Positions 8,471 to 17,436 of a DNA stretch of 63,279 nt are shown in pieces. A model generated the notes under the pieces. It saw only the letters and a program-made list of their open reading frames with translations. It was not told where the DNA came from and made no database searches. A program made the position numbers and the translations under genes. Position 1 is the stretch's first letter. Each line of letters begins with the position of its first letter. The stretch is from Geodermatophilus ruber (lineage in GTDB: Bacteria > Actinomycetota > Actinomycetes > Mycobacteriales > Geodermatophilaceae), in assembly GCF_900114385.1 (NCBI RefSeq), contig NZ_FOSW01000021.1, positions 1 through 63,279 on the forward strand, in the 5' to 3' direction.

Positions 8471-9198
8471 ACGCTCAGTACTCGTCTCCGGTCCGCCCGG
8501 CCACCGTGCACATCGCCCCGTTCCCCGTGGGACCGCGCCCGGCGGCGACCCCACCGGCCGGCCTCCCGCCGCCGCGCCGGCCGGTGGCGCGCCTGCTCGA
8601 CCTGGTCGTCGCCGGCGTGGCCCTGGTCCTCCTGTCGCCGGTCATGGCCGGGATCGCAGCTCTCGTGGCGCTCACCTCGCGCGGGCCGGTGCTGTTCCGG
8701 CAGGTCCGCCTGGGCCAGCACTGCCGCCCGTTCGTGATGCTCAAGTTCCGCACGATGCACGTCGACTGTGACGACGGTCCACACCGCGAGTACGTCCGTG
8801 CGCTGCTGGCCGACCCGGCCGTGGCCCCTGAGGGTGCCGGTGGCCTCTTCAAGCTGGTCGACGACCCGCGGATCACCCGGCTGGGTCGTTGGCTGCGCAC
8901 GACGAGCCTGGACGAGCTGCCGCAGCTCGTCAACGTCCTCCGCGGGGACATGGCCCTGGTGGGACCGCGTCCGGTGCTGCCGTGGGAGGCCGCCTTGTTC
9001 GATCCCCGACATGCCGGGCGCTTCGCGGTCCCCCCGGGGATCACCGGGCTCTGGCAGACGAGCGGTCGCAACCGCCTGACCATGACCGAGGCTCTCGACC
9101 TCGATGTCGAGTACGTGCGGCGGCGGTCCCTCCGCCTCGACCTCGCGATCCTCCTCCGCACGATCCCGGTCGTCCTGACCCACGAGGGCGTCGGGTGA
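8461..9198 (+). CDS. Initiating sugar-phosphate transferase (polyprenyl-phosphate type)
   Basis: A 245-residue member of the bacterial sugar transferase family (PglC/WcaJ catalytic core). After a Pro-rich cytosolic stretch there is one hydrophobic segment (LDLVVAGVALVLLSPVMAGI, about residues 46-65). The catalytic part contains KFRTMHVD, TSLDELPQL, VGPRPVLPWE and PGITGLWQ. This is the short form, without the multi-helix N-terminal domain. It loads the first sugar-1-phosphate onto undecaprenyl phosphate at the membrane, starting the repeat unit. GAGGAGG precedes ATG 8461. The flippase begins at the overlapping GTGA. Confidence 0.9.
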   Translation: MVLNAQYSSPVRPATVHIAPFPVGPRPAATPPAGLPPPRRPVARLLDLVVAGVALVLLSPVMAGIAALVALTSRGPVLFRQVRLGQHCRPFVMLKFRTMHVDCDDGPHREYVRALLADPAVAPEGAGGLFKLVDDPRITRLGRWLRTTSLDELPQLVNVLRGDMALVGPRPVLPWEAALFDPRHAGRFAVPPGITGLWQTSGRNRLTMTEALDLDVEYVRRRSLRLDLAILLRTIPVVLTHEGVG

Positions 9199-10880
9199 AC
9201 CTCCCGGGCCGGCCCGCTCCCCCGGAGCCGAGCGAGAGGGAGGGCGAAGCCACCGCGGTCGCCGCTGCCGGCGACTCCGTGACGATCGCCGGGTGGACCC
9301 TGGTCAGCCGCCTCACCGGGTTCCTGCGCCTCGCCGTCATCGGCGCCGTGCTGGGGCCGACGCTCCTCGGTAACACCTTCCAGTTCGCCAACTCCCTGCC
9401 GAACCTCGTCTACTACGGGTTCCTCGCCGGCTCGTTGTTCTCGTCCCTGCTGGTGCCGCCCCTGGTCACCACCCTGGAACGCGGGGATCGTCACGCGGCC
9501 GCGCGGATCGCCGGGGGGTTCCTCGGAGTTGCCCTGTCAGGACTGGCACTGGCCGCCTGCGCCGCGGTCCTGGTGGGCCCGCTGCTGCTCCGCCTCAGCG
9601 ACGTCGGGCTGCAGGCCGGGACCGCGGGCGCCGCGCAGGAGCGGGTCGCCCGCCTGCTGCTCCTGCTGCTGATGCCTCAGGTCCTGCTCTACGCGCTGGC
9701 CGGGACGGCGGTGGCGGTGATGAACGCCCGGCGGCGGTTCGCCCTCGCCGCCGCGGCACCGGCCCTGGAGAACGTCGTCCTCCTCGTCATCCTCGGGTTG
9801 ACCGCCCTGCTGTACGGCTCGATCGATCCGATCGATCGCGTACCCGGCGGGAAACTGGTGCTCCTGGGCTGCGGGGCGACGGCGGCGGTGGGCGTGCACG
9901 CCGCGGTCCAGTGGTGGGGAGCCAGACGTGCCGGCGTGACCGTTCGCCCGCGGGCGGGCTGGCGGGACCCCGAGGTGCGGGCGCTCGCGCGGCGGGCGAT
10001 GCCGGCCCTGGGGGTCGCGGCACTGGCCGCCCTGCAGATGCTCGCCGTGCTCCTGCTCGCCAACCGGGTGCCCGGGGGCGTGGTCGCCGCCGAGATGGGC
10101 ATGACCTTCTACCAGGTCGTGGTCGCGCTGGGCGCGGCCCCGGTGGCCCTGGCCCTCCTGCCGCGGTTGGCGCGACTGCACGCCGACGGGAACCGTCGGC
10201 AGTTCCAGGACGCCTTCGCCAGGGGCGTCGCCCTGATCCTCTTCGTGAGCGTGCCGGCAGCCGTCGGCTACGTCGTGCTCGCCCGGCCGCTGGCCGAGGT
10301 CCTCTCGGTCGGCCGGATGGGCTCGACCGCGGGGGTGCACCTCGTCGCCACGGCGATCGCCGCCTTCGCGCCGGCGGTCGTCGGTCAGGGACTGTTCCAC
10401 GTGCTCTCGTACACGTGCTACGCCCGCCAGGACACCCGTACCCCGTTGCGGTCGATGACCGTGCAGACCGGCGTCTTCGTGGTCCTGGCGAGCGGCGCGT
10501 TCCTCGTCGCCCCGACGAACGTGCTCGCCGTCGTGGGCCTGTCCTTCAGCACGGCCACGCTGGTCGGCGCCGCGCACCTGGGCGTCCGCCTGCGCAGGGA
10601 CACGGGGAAGGTCGGCGGCCGGCTCGTGCCCTGCCTGCGCCGGGTGGCCGCCGGGACGGTGCTGATGATCCCGCCGGCGTGGGCCGTCGCCTTTCTCGTG
10701 CCGCGCTGGATCGACAGCCGGCCCGGCTGGCTGATCGCCGCGGTCACGGCGGCGCTCGTCGGCGCGGCGGTGTTCCTCCTCGTGCAGGCCTGGTGGCGCG
10801 CGCCGGAGTTGGCCTGGGTCATCGGCAGTCTCGGCCGTGCGCGCCGGAGAGCGGATGTAGCCGGAGGTGACCTCGGTTGA
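9195..10880 (+). CDS. MurJ/MviN-type lipid flippase
   Basis: A 561-residue integral membrane protein with about 14 predicted helices and the MOP/MviN pattern: an N-terminal SRLTGFLRLAVIG helix and FANSLPNLVYYGFLAGSLFSSLLVPPL. It most likely flips undecaprenyl-linked repeat units for this locus, replacing a Wzx protein. A peptidoglycan lipid II role is possible but less likely given the operon. GTG 9195 overlaps the previous stop as GTGA. A longer frame starting at 8889 is a shadow. The next gene starts at TTG 10877, overlapping by four bases. Confidence 0.85.
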   Translation: MNLPGRPAPPEPSEREGEATAVAAAGDSVTIAGWTLVSRLTGFLRLAVIGAVLGPTLLGNTFQFANSLPNLVYYGFLAGSLFSSLLVPPLVTTLERGDRHAAARIAGGFLGVALSGLALAACAAVLVGPLLLRLSDVGLQAGTAGAAQERVARLLLLLLMPQVLLYALAGTAVAVMNARRRFALAAAAPALENVVLLVILGLTALLYGSIDPIDRVPGGKLVLLGCGATAAVGVHAAVQWWGARRAGVTVRPRAGWRDPEVRALARRAMPALGVAALAALQMLAVLLLANRVPGGVVAAEMGMTFYQVVVALGAAPVALALLPRLARLHADGNRRQFQDAFARGVALILFVSVPAAVGYVVLARPLAEVLSVGRMGSTAGVHLVATAIAAFAPAVVGQGLFHVLSYTCYARQDTRTPLRSMTVQTGVFVVLASGAFLVAPTNVLAVVGLSFSTATLVGAAHLGVRLRRDTGKVGGRLVPCLRRVAAGTVLMIPPAWAVAFLVPRWIDSRPGWLIAAVTAALVGAAVFLLVQAWWRAPELAWVIGSLGRARRRADVAGGDLG

Positions 10881-12400
10881 CGGCCCGGACCCTGGTCCTG
10901 CCGTGGAGCGCGGGGAGGAAGGCCTCCGCGCAGGCCGCGGCTGCCGTCCCTCGCCCGTGGCCGCGGGCCGTGGTCGAGCCCACGGTGCTCGTCGCCGCCG
11001 GCGCCGCGGGCCTGGTGGTGGCGTACCAGCCGCTGCTGGTCCTGGGCGCCTGCGCGGTCACCGGGCTCGCGGCGCTGGTCTGGGTGCGACCGGCGACGGC
11101 CGCCTACCTGCTGGTCGGCGTGACTCCGCTCGTCGTCGGGATCGACCGGGGCGTGGTGCTCCCCCTGCTGCGGCCGCACGAAGGGCTCCTGGCGGTCTTC
11201 GGGGCCACCCTGGCCGCCAGGTGGCTGATCCGGCTCCGGTCCGGCCAGGTCCAGCGGTTACGGATGGATGCCGTGGAGGTCGCCATCCTGCTCATGGCGG
11301 TCACCAACTCGGTCCTGCCGTTGGCGATGATGGTCGTGCGGGGACGGGAGATCAGCGGCGACGACCTGTCCTACAGCCTGGTCATGTGGAAGCTCGCCGC
11401 GTTCTACCTCATCGTCCGGGGGAGCGTCCGCAGCGACCGGGAGGTGCGCACCTGCCTGATCGTGTCCGTGGCCGCTGCCTGCATCGTCGCGGTCATCGGG
11501 ATCCTGCAGGGCCTGGACCTGTTCGGCGTGCGCGGTTTCCTGGCGGTCTACTACAGCGAGGTCGGTGTCTCGAGCGAGGCCCGGGGCGGCTCCACGCTGA
11601 CGTTGCCGGCGGCGACCGCCGACCTGATGATCCTCAACCTCGCGATCGTCACCGGGCTGTGGCTCCGCGACCGGCGGTTCACGGCCCTCTCCAGCGCCGC
11701 CGCCGGCCTCTTCGTCTTCGGGACCCTGGCAGCCGGCCAGTTCGCGAGCATCCTCGGCCTGGTCGTGGGCATGGTCGCGCTGGCCCTGGTGACCGCCCGG
11801 TTCGCGCTGCTGGGCGTCTTCGGCCTGTTCGCCGCGGGCGGGGCGGTGGTGGTCTGGCCGGTCATCGCCGTCCGCCTCGAGGGCTTCTCCCTCGCCTCCG
11901 GGCTGCCGGAGAGCTGGCTGGCCCGGCTGCACAACCTGCACGCCTACTTCTGGCCCGAGCTGTTCTCGCACGGCAACGTCCTGCTCGGCGTCCGGCCGAG
12001 CGCCCGCGTGCCGGCACCCACGCAGTTCAGCGGGTGGGTGTGGATCGAGAGCGGCTACACCTGGCTGCTGTGGGGTGGGGGCATCCCCCTCCTGGCCGGC
12101 TTCGTCTTCTTGGTCTACGCCGCGGCGGCGCGCACCTGGGCCGTCGCCCGGAGTCGCGATGACGCGGTGGGTGCCGCGGCCACCGCCGCCTTCGTCGGCG
12201 TCGTGGTCGTCACCGTGCTCATGGTCTTCGACCCGCACGTGACCTATCGAGGCTCGGCGGAGGAGCTGTTCGCGCTGCTCGCGCTCACGGCAGTGGTCGG
12301 ACGCCGCCGTTCCCGGTCGACCGACCGACCGCCGGACGTCGCCCGGCGCGAGGAGCGATCTCGGGGGCGCGATCGTCGAGGACAGATGGCAGGGGTGTGA
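10877..12400 (+). CDS. O-antigen ligase / Wzy-like polymerase
   Basis: A 507-residue polytopic protein with about 10-12 hydrophobic segments and a long extracytoplasmic loop near residues 340-395 (LHNLHAYFWPELF, FSGWVWIESGYTWLLW). This is the arrangement of O-antigen ligase/Wzy proteins, which join lipid-linked repeat units outside the membrane. The C-terminal 35 residues are strongly basic. The start codon is TTG 10877, overlapping the flippase stop (TTGA), with GGAGG at 10863-10867 nine bases before it. The sequence cannot tell polymerase from ligase; the neighbouring chain-length protein favours polymerase. Confidence 0.8.
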   Translation: MTARTLVLPWSAGRKASAQAAAAVPRPWPRAVVEPTVLVAAGAAGLVVAYQPLLVLGACAVTGLAALVWVRPATAAYLLVGVTPLVVGIDRGVVLPLLRPHEGLLAVFGATLAARWLIRLRSGQVQRLRMDAVEVAILLMAVTNSVLPLAMMVVRGREISGDDLSYSLVMWKLAAFYLIVRGSVRSDREVRTCLIVSVAAACIVAVIGILQGLDLFGVRGFLAVYYSEVGVSSEARGGSTLTLPAATADLMILNLAIVTGLWLRDRRFTALSSAAAGLFVFGTLAAGQFASILGLVVGMVALALVTARFALLGVFGLFAAGGAVVVWPVIAVRLEGFSLASGLPESWLARLHNLHAYFWPELFSHGNVLLGVRPSARVPAPTQFSGWVWIESGYTWLLWGGGIPLLAGFVFLVYAAAARTWAVARSRDDAVGAAATAAFVGVVVVTVLMVFDPHVTYRGSAEELFALLALTAVVGRRRSRSTDRPPDVARREERSRGRDRRGQMAGV

Positions 12401-13866
12401 GAACGCCGATGGCGGATCTACCGGCCGACCGACTCTCCGTAGGCGTCCGACGCGACGGCTCGCTGCTCAGGGTGCACCTTCGCTGGATCGTGGCGATCGC
12501 GCTCCTGACGGCGGCGAGCGCGTGCGTCCTCACCTGGGCCCTTCACCACCCCGTCTACCGATCGCAGGCCCAGGTCCTGGTGAACCCGTCGGTGACCAGC
12601 GGCGGAACAGCGGTGCTGCCGAACATGGAGTCGGAGCAGGAGGTCGTCCTCTCCGGCGTGGTCACCTCGTCCGCGGCGGAGGCGACCGGGACGTCCGTGG
12701 CACAGCTGCAGCAGAACACGAGCGTCACGATCCCCCCGGACAGCACGGTGCTGGTCATCGATCACACGAGCACGACGGCTTCCGGGGCGCAGCGCGCCGC
12801 CCAGGCGCTCGCCGAGGCCTATGCCTCGTACCGGGCCCCGCAGGCGGCGATCGTCTCCGCCGCGACGATGCCTCCCTCCGCGATCCAGCCGAACTACGTG
12901 CTCAACGGCGCGGCCGGGCTCGCCGTCGGGTTGCTGCTGGGGATCGGCAGCGCGCTGCTCCGGGATCGGCTGGACGATCGCGTCCGGGGCCCACGTGATC
13001 TCGTCCAGCGCACCGATCTGCCGCTGCTGGCCACGGTCCCGCTGACCGCGGCCGACGCTGCCTCCGCCGACGATCAGCCCGTGGTCCTCGCGGCCCCCCG
13101 GTCCGGGACCGCGGAGGCGTATCGCATGCTCCGCGGCAAGATCCACCGTGCCGCGCAGGGCGGGGACGCCGGCCCCTCCGTCGTCCTGATCTGCAGCCCG
13201 GCTCGGGACGACGGGGCGGCCCACGTGGCTGCCAACACCGCGGCGGCGCTCGCCCTCGCCGGTGACAAGGTCCTCCTCGTCGAGGCGGACCTGCGGAGTC
13301 CGCGATGGGCGGAGATGTTCGCCGTTCCGGCCGACGGGGGCCTCGGCGCGGTCCTGGCCGGTCGCGTGGCCGTGGCCGATGCGGTGCGGACCACCCGGGT
13401 CCCGAACCTGCTGGTGCTGCCGGCGAGCACCGACATCCCCTCGGCTCCGGGGGAGCTGTTCGACGAGGAAGCCGTGCAGGCGTTCCTGAGCGCAGTGCCC
13501 GCCGATGTGGATCACGTCGTCGTCGTGGCGCCACCCGTGCTCCGCGCCGCGGAGACCTCCGCCGTCGCCGCACACGCGCAGCTGGTCGTCCTCGTGGTGA
13601 GCACGGGGAGCACCAGGCGCGAGGACGTCCGCGCCGCGACGAGGGAGCTGGCCGACCTCCCGCCGCGCCTCCTCGGTGGGGTTCTCTGCCAGCTCGACCG
13701 CGGGCGCCGCCACCGCGGCGACCTCGACGCGTCCGGCCCGGCTCCCTCGGCGGACGCCGGCCCGAACGGCGCACCCCCCGGAGGCGGGGGGAACGGCGCA
13801 CGCCCGCCGGAGGACCACACCCGCGTACCCCGCGCCGGGCAGCCCGGTGCGCGCCACCCCGAGTGA
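12397..13866 (+). CDS. Chain-length regulator (Wzz) fused to a degenerate BY-kinase domain
   Basis: A 489-residue protein. Two transmembrane helices (about 29-48 and 167-188) bracket an extracytoplasmic Wzz region with the proline-rich motif preceding helix 2. A cytosolic domain related to CpsD/BY-kinases follows. Walker A-prime is kept (VLLVEADLRSP, 292-302), but the P-loop reads CSPARDDGAAH (266-276) without Lys or Ser/Thr, Walker B lacks its aspartate (VVVVAPPVL), and the Gly/Pro-rich tail has no tyrosine cluster. It is probably a pseudokinase that still sets chain length by oligomerisation. GTG 12397 overlaps the previous stop; ATG 12409 is an alternative. Confidence 0.8.
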   Translation: MRTPMADLPADRLSVGVRRDGSLLRVHLRWIVAIALLTAASACVLTWALHHPVYRSQAQVLVNPSVTSGGTAVLPNMESEQEVVLSGVVTSSAAEATGTSVAQLQQNTSVTIPPDSTVLVIDHTSTTASGAQRAAQALAEAYASYRAPQAAIVSAATMPPSAIQPNYVLNGAAGLAVGLLLGIGSALLRDRLDDRVRGPRDLVQRTDLPLLATVPLTAADAASADDQPVVLAAPRSGTAEAYRMLRGKIHRAAQGGDAGPSVVLICSPARDDGAAHVAANTAAALALAGDKVLLVEADLRSPRWAEMFAVPADGGLGAVLAGRVAVADAVRTTRVPNLLVLPASTDIPSAPGELFDEEAVQAFLSAVPADVDHVVVVAPPVLRAAETSAVAAHAQLVVLVVSTGSTRREDVRAATRELADLPPRLLGGVLCQLDRGRRHRGDLDASGPAPSADAGPNGAPPGGGGNGARPPEDHTRVPRAGQPGARHPE

Positions 13867-13877
13867 GAGGTCCGGAA

Positions 13878-15408
13878 GTGTTCAGGTCCGCGCAGCCCTT
13901 TCTCGTCTTCGACTACTTCCGCGTCCCCTACGACGTCGACCCCCACCCGGAGACCTCCCGCGGTCCGGACATGACGGGGGTCCGCTGGGCCCGGCTCACC
14001 CCGTCCCCGGGCACCGGCCGCCCGGCCCTGGTGTGGCCGGTCCTCCAGGGATCGCAGCCGGCGGTCGCCGGGCGGGTCGTCCGGTTCCGGATGGGCGACC
14101 TCGTCCTGCACGGGCGCGTGCTCCCGGACCACCTCCTGGACGCGGCGCTGACCGGTTCCGGCCGGTCGTGGCGCCGTGCCGAGGAGCTGCGCGCCGAGGA
14201 CGGATCCGTGCTGGGATCGGTCCGGCGTTCATCCGACGGGGACATCACCCTGCCCTTCGACCCGGACGAGATCGTCACCCGCTTCTGGAGCGAGCGGTAC
14301 GTCGATCCCGCCGACACCGGGGCCGGATCCGGGGCGATGGCGGTCGCGCTGCGCACCTACTACCTCGTGCGGCCCGTGCTGCCGCGGCCGCTGCAGATCG
14401 CACTTCGGCGGGCGGCCAGCCGGATCCAGCGGCGCAGAACCTTCCCCCGGTGGCCGGTCGAGGAGTCGCTGCACGGCTTCTTCGACCTGGTCCTGCAGTG
14501 GGCCGCCGCGCTCGCCGGGCGTCCGGTGCCGTGGATCGCTCCCTGGCCCGCGGGGCGGTCGTGGGCGCTGGTGCTGACCCACGACGTGGAGACCGAGGTG
14601 GGTGTGCGCCAGATCCCGGTCCTCCGGGACGTCGACCGGCGGGCCGGTCACCGGGCCTCGTGGAATCTCGTCCCCGGTCGCTACCCGGTCGACGACGCGC
14701 TCGTCGCCGACCTGCAGAACAGCGGGCAGGAGGTCGGCGTCCACGGGCTCCTCCACGACGGACGGGACCTCGATCCCCGGGAACTCCCGCGCCGGCTGCC
14801 CGAGATGCGCCGATGGGCGCAGCGCTGGGGTGCCGTGGGCTTCCGTTCCCCGGCGACCCATCGCGACTGGGACGTCATGTCCACGCTGCCGTTCGAGTAC
14901 GACTCCTCCTCCCCCGACAGCGATCCCTTCGAGCCACACGCCGGGGGATGCTGCAGCTGCCTGCCGTTCGTCAACGGCTCCGTCGTCGAGTTGCCCATCA
15001 CGCTGCCCCAGGACCACACGCTGTATGTGATCCTCCGCGCCCGCGACGGGCAGCCGTGGATCGACAAGGCCGAGCACATCCGGGCCCGCGGGGGGCTGGC
15101 GCTGCTGATCACCCATCCGGACTACGCCTTCGAGGGGCCCGTGCTGGCGGCCTACGAGCAGCTGCTCGCGCACTTCGCGGCCGACCCCGGTGTGTGGCGG
15201 CCCCTTCCGGCGGAGGTGAGCGACTGGTGGCGCCGGCGGGCGGCATCGTCGCTGGACCGGGACGGATCGGCGTGGCGGGTGGTGGGTGCCGCGGCGGGTG
15301 AGGCGGCGATCTCCTTCACGGCTCCGCCGGCCGGAGCGGTACCGCAAGACGCAGCCGTACCGGAACACCTACTGCCCCAACACCGTGGTGAACACACTGG
15401 CCGCATGA
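13878..15408 (+). CDS. Polysaccharide deacetylase-like protein (apparent frameshift near the end)
   Basis: About 508 residues from GTG 13878 (GAGAGG seven bases upstream). A family-specific N-terminal half precedes a NodB-like domain with LTHDVE (H235, D236), GVHGLLHDG (H289, H293) and ALLITHPDY, so a metal-dependent deacetylase is plausible. The forward frame has no stop and runs into the ATP-grasp gene to 16592. From about 15335, however, coding signal moves to the +1 frame: codons 15337-15405 there have almost all G/C third positions, read YRKTQPYRNTYCPNTVV, and end at a TGA (15406-15408) overlapping the next ATG as ATGA. I therefore read two genes separated by an indel; a natural 904-residue fusion is the alternative. 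Confidence 0.65.
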
Positions 15409-16592
15409 CCGGGCTGCCGTCCGACGCCCCTGGGGCCCTGGTCATCGGAGGGGACTACCAGGGGCTCGGGATCGTGCGGAGCCTGGGCCGGCGCGGCGTG
15501 CGGGTGTGCGTCGTCGACAGCGAGCTCTCGATCGCGCCTCTGTCGCGCTACACGACCAAGGCGGTGCGCACGGCCGACCTGCGCGACGAGGGCCGGACGG
15601 TGGACGCGCTCCTCCAGATCGGCCGGCGGCACGGCCTGGACGGGTGGGTGGTCTTCCCCACGCGCGAGGAGACGGTCGCCGCGTGCTCCCGCCACCGCGA
15701 CGAGCTCGGCCAGGTCTTCCGTGTGCCCACGCCGCCCTGGGATGTCGTGCGCTGGGCGTGGGACAAGCGCCTCATGCAGGAACATGCCGAGCGTGTCGGC
15801 GTCCCGACCGCCCGGACGTGGTGGCCACACGACCGGGCCGAGCTCGACGAGGTCACCGGGCGCGCGGACCTGCCCGTGGTTCTCAAGCCCTCGATCAAGG
15901 AGCACTTCCTCTACGCGACCGGCGACAAGGCCTGGCGGGCAGACACCCGTGACGAGCTCGTCGCCCGCTGGCAGGCGGCCACGGCGATCGCCGGCGAGGG
16001 CGAGGTCATGGTCCAGGAGCTGCTGCCCGGCGACGGACGCCACCGCCTGGCCTTCTGCGCATTCTTCAAGGACGGCGAGGCGCCCGCGGCGCTCGTCTCG
16101 CGGCGCTGGCGCCAGCACCCGCCGGACTTCGGCCGGCACAGCACGTACGTCGAGACGACGGACGCGCCCGAGGTCGAGGAGCACGCGACGCGCTTCCTCA
16201 AGTCGCTGGACTTCTACGGGCTCGTCGAGGCCGAGTTCATGCTCGACGAGCGCGACGGGCGCCACAAGCTCCTGGACGTCAACGCACGCACCTGGGGCTA
16301 CCACTCCATCGGCCCGCCGGCGGGCGTGGACTTCCCGTGGATCCTCTACGCCGACCAGGTCGGCCTGCCGGTCGAGGTGGGCCGCGGGCGGCCGGGGGTG
16401 CGCTGGATCCGCCTGCTGACCGACACGCCGACGGCGATGCGCGAGATCCGGCACGGCGCCCTGGCCCCGCGCGACTACCTGCGCTCGCTGCGCCGCCTGT
16501 CCGCCGAGGCGGCCTTCAGCCGCGACGATCCGCTGCCCGCGATCGCGGAGCTGGCGGTCCTGCCGTACCTGTCCGCAACGCGGGGTTACTGA
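15405..16592 (+). CDS. ATP-grasp carboxylate-amine ligase-like protein
   Basis: A 395-residue ATP-grasp protein from ATG 15405, in an open frame continuous with the preceding deacetylase. The N-terminal Rossmann-like part starts ALVIGGDYQGLGIVRSLG. The ATP-grasp core shows DKRLMQEHAERVGVPT, VVLKPSIKE and VMVQELLPGDG. The metal/ATP-binding end has EAEFMLDE and LLDVNARTWGY. Such enzymes form an amide-type bond between a carboxylate and an amine, with an acyl-phosphate intermediate. The PSD-like decarboxylase starts two bases after the stop, so the pair probably acts in one modification step. The substrate is unknown; an amino-acid decoration of the polymer or its lipid carrier is one possibility (inference). 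Confidence 0.8.
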   Translation: MTGLPSDAPGALVIGGDYQGLGIVRSLGRRGVRVCVVDSELSIAPLSRYTTKAVRTADLRDEGRTVDALLQIGRRHGLDGWVVFPTREETVAACSRHRDELGQVFRVPTPPWDVVRWAWDKRLMQEHAERVGVPTARTWWPHDRAELDEVTGRADLPVVLKPSIKEHFLYATGDKAWRADTRDELVARWQAATAIAGEGEVMVQELLPGDGRHRLAFCAFFKDGEAPAALVSRRWRQHPPDFGRHSTYVETTDAPEVEEHATRFLKSLDFYGLVEAEFMLDERDGRHKLLDVNARTWGYHSIGPPAGVDFPWILYADQVGLPVEVGRGRPGVRWIRLLTDTPTAMREIRHGALAPRDYLRSLRRLSAEAAFSRDDPLPAIAELAVLPYLSATRGY

Positions 16593-16594
16593 CC

Positions 16595-17395
16595 ATGCTC
16601 GAGATCACGCTCATCGGGGGGCTCCTCGCCCTCGCCCTCGGACTGCCGCTCGCCTGGAAGTGGGAGCTGGGTGTCGCGCGCGCAGCCGTCGCGCTCGCCG
16701 TGCTGGCGGTCATCTCCGGGGGGCTCGTCGCCCTCACCGGCGCGGACGGCCTGCTCGGCGGCGCCTTCACGGCGGCGCTGACGCTCGCGCTCGCCACCGC
16801 GCTGGTGCTCTGGCGCTTCTTCCGCGACCCCGAGCGCACGGCGCCCGAGGGCGAGGACATCGTCGTCAGCCCGGCCGAGGGCCAGGTGATCTACGTCAAG
16901 CGCTCGGCGGACGGGCAGGTCCCGGTGTCCGAGAAGCTGGGGCATTCGTACCGGTTGGACGAGCTCGTCCGCACTCCGCTCGACGTCGGCGAGGCGATCA
17001 TCGTCGGGATCGCGCTGAGCTTCCTCGACGTCCACGTCAACCGGGCGCCGGTCGGGGCCCGGGTCGTCGCGCAGCGGAGGTTCCCCGGCCCGTTCAGGTC
17101 ACTGAAGGACCCGTCCGCCGTCTTCGTCAACGAGCGGTCGACCACGCTGCTCGAGCACCGTGGGACGCAGCTCGCGGTCGTGCTCATCGCCTCGCGGCTC
17201 GTGCGCCGGATCATCTCGTTCGTCAAGGAGGGTGACGACGTGGCGATCGGCCAGCGCATCGGCGCCATCCGCTTCGGCTCGCAGGTCGATCTCGTCCTCC
17301 CGGCCCACGGGGACGTCGAGGTGCTGGTCACGCCGGGGCAGCGGGTCCGCGCGGGCGAGACCGTCGTCGCGCGGCTGTCGCCCCCGAAGCCCTGA
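16595..17395 (+). CDS. Phosphatidylserine decarboxylase-like membrane protein
   Basis: A 266-residue protein with two or three N-terminal hydrophobic helices (residues 3-73) followed by a PSD/archaetidylserine decarboxylase domain: SPAEGQV (91-97), FLDVHVNRAP with H147, and RFGSQVDLVLP with the cleavage pair G228-S229 that would generate the pyruvoyl group. The usual SPxDG aspartate is glutamate here (E95), which may slow self-processing. It lies last in the polysaccharide operon, two bases after the ATP-grasp gene, and no phosphatidylserine synthase is nearby. A serine-containing modification of polymer or carrier is therefore as plausible as phospholipid synthesis (inference). ATG 16595 is chosen; the longer frame from 16337 is a shadow. 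Confidence 0.75.
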   Translation: MLEITLIGGLLALALGLPLAWKWELGVARAAVALAVLAVISGGLVALTGADGLLGGAFTAALTLALATALVLWRFFRDPERTAPEGEDIVVSPAEGQVIYVKRSADGQVPVSEKLGHSYRLDELVRTPLDVGEAIIVGIALSFLDVHVNRAPVGARVVAQRRFPGPFRSLKDPSAVFVNERSTTLLEHRGTQLAVVLIASRLVRRIISFVKEGDDVAIGQRIGAIRFGSQVDLVLPAHGDVEVLVTPGQRVRAGETVVARLSPPKP

Positions 17396-17436
17396 GCGAC
17401 AGCCCTGAGCGGCGGTGGGCAGCCCCTTCGACCCGG

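Noticed and set aside
8889..9194. Upstream extension of the flippase gene
   Set aside because: It overlaps the sugar transferase in another frame; GTG 9195 forms the normal four-base overlap.
17396..17436. Terminator between the convergent PSD-like and glycosyltransferase genes
   Set aside because: No stable stem-loop was found in the 41 bases.
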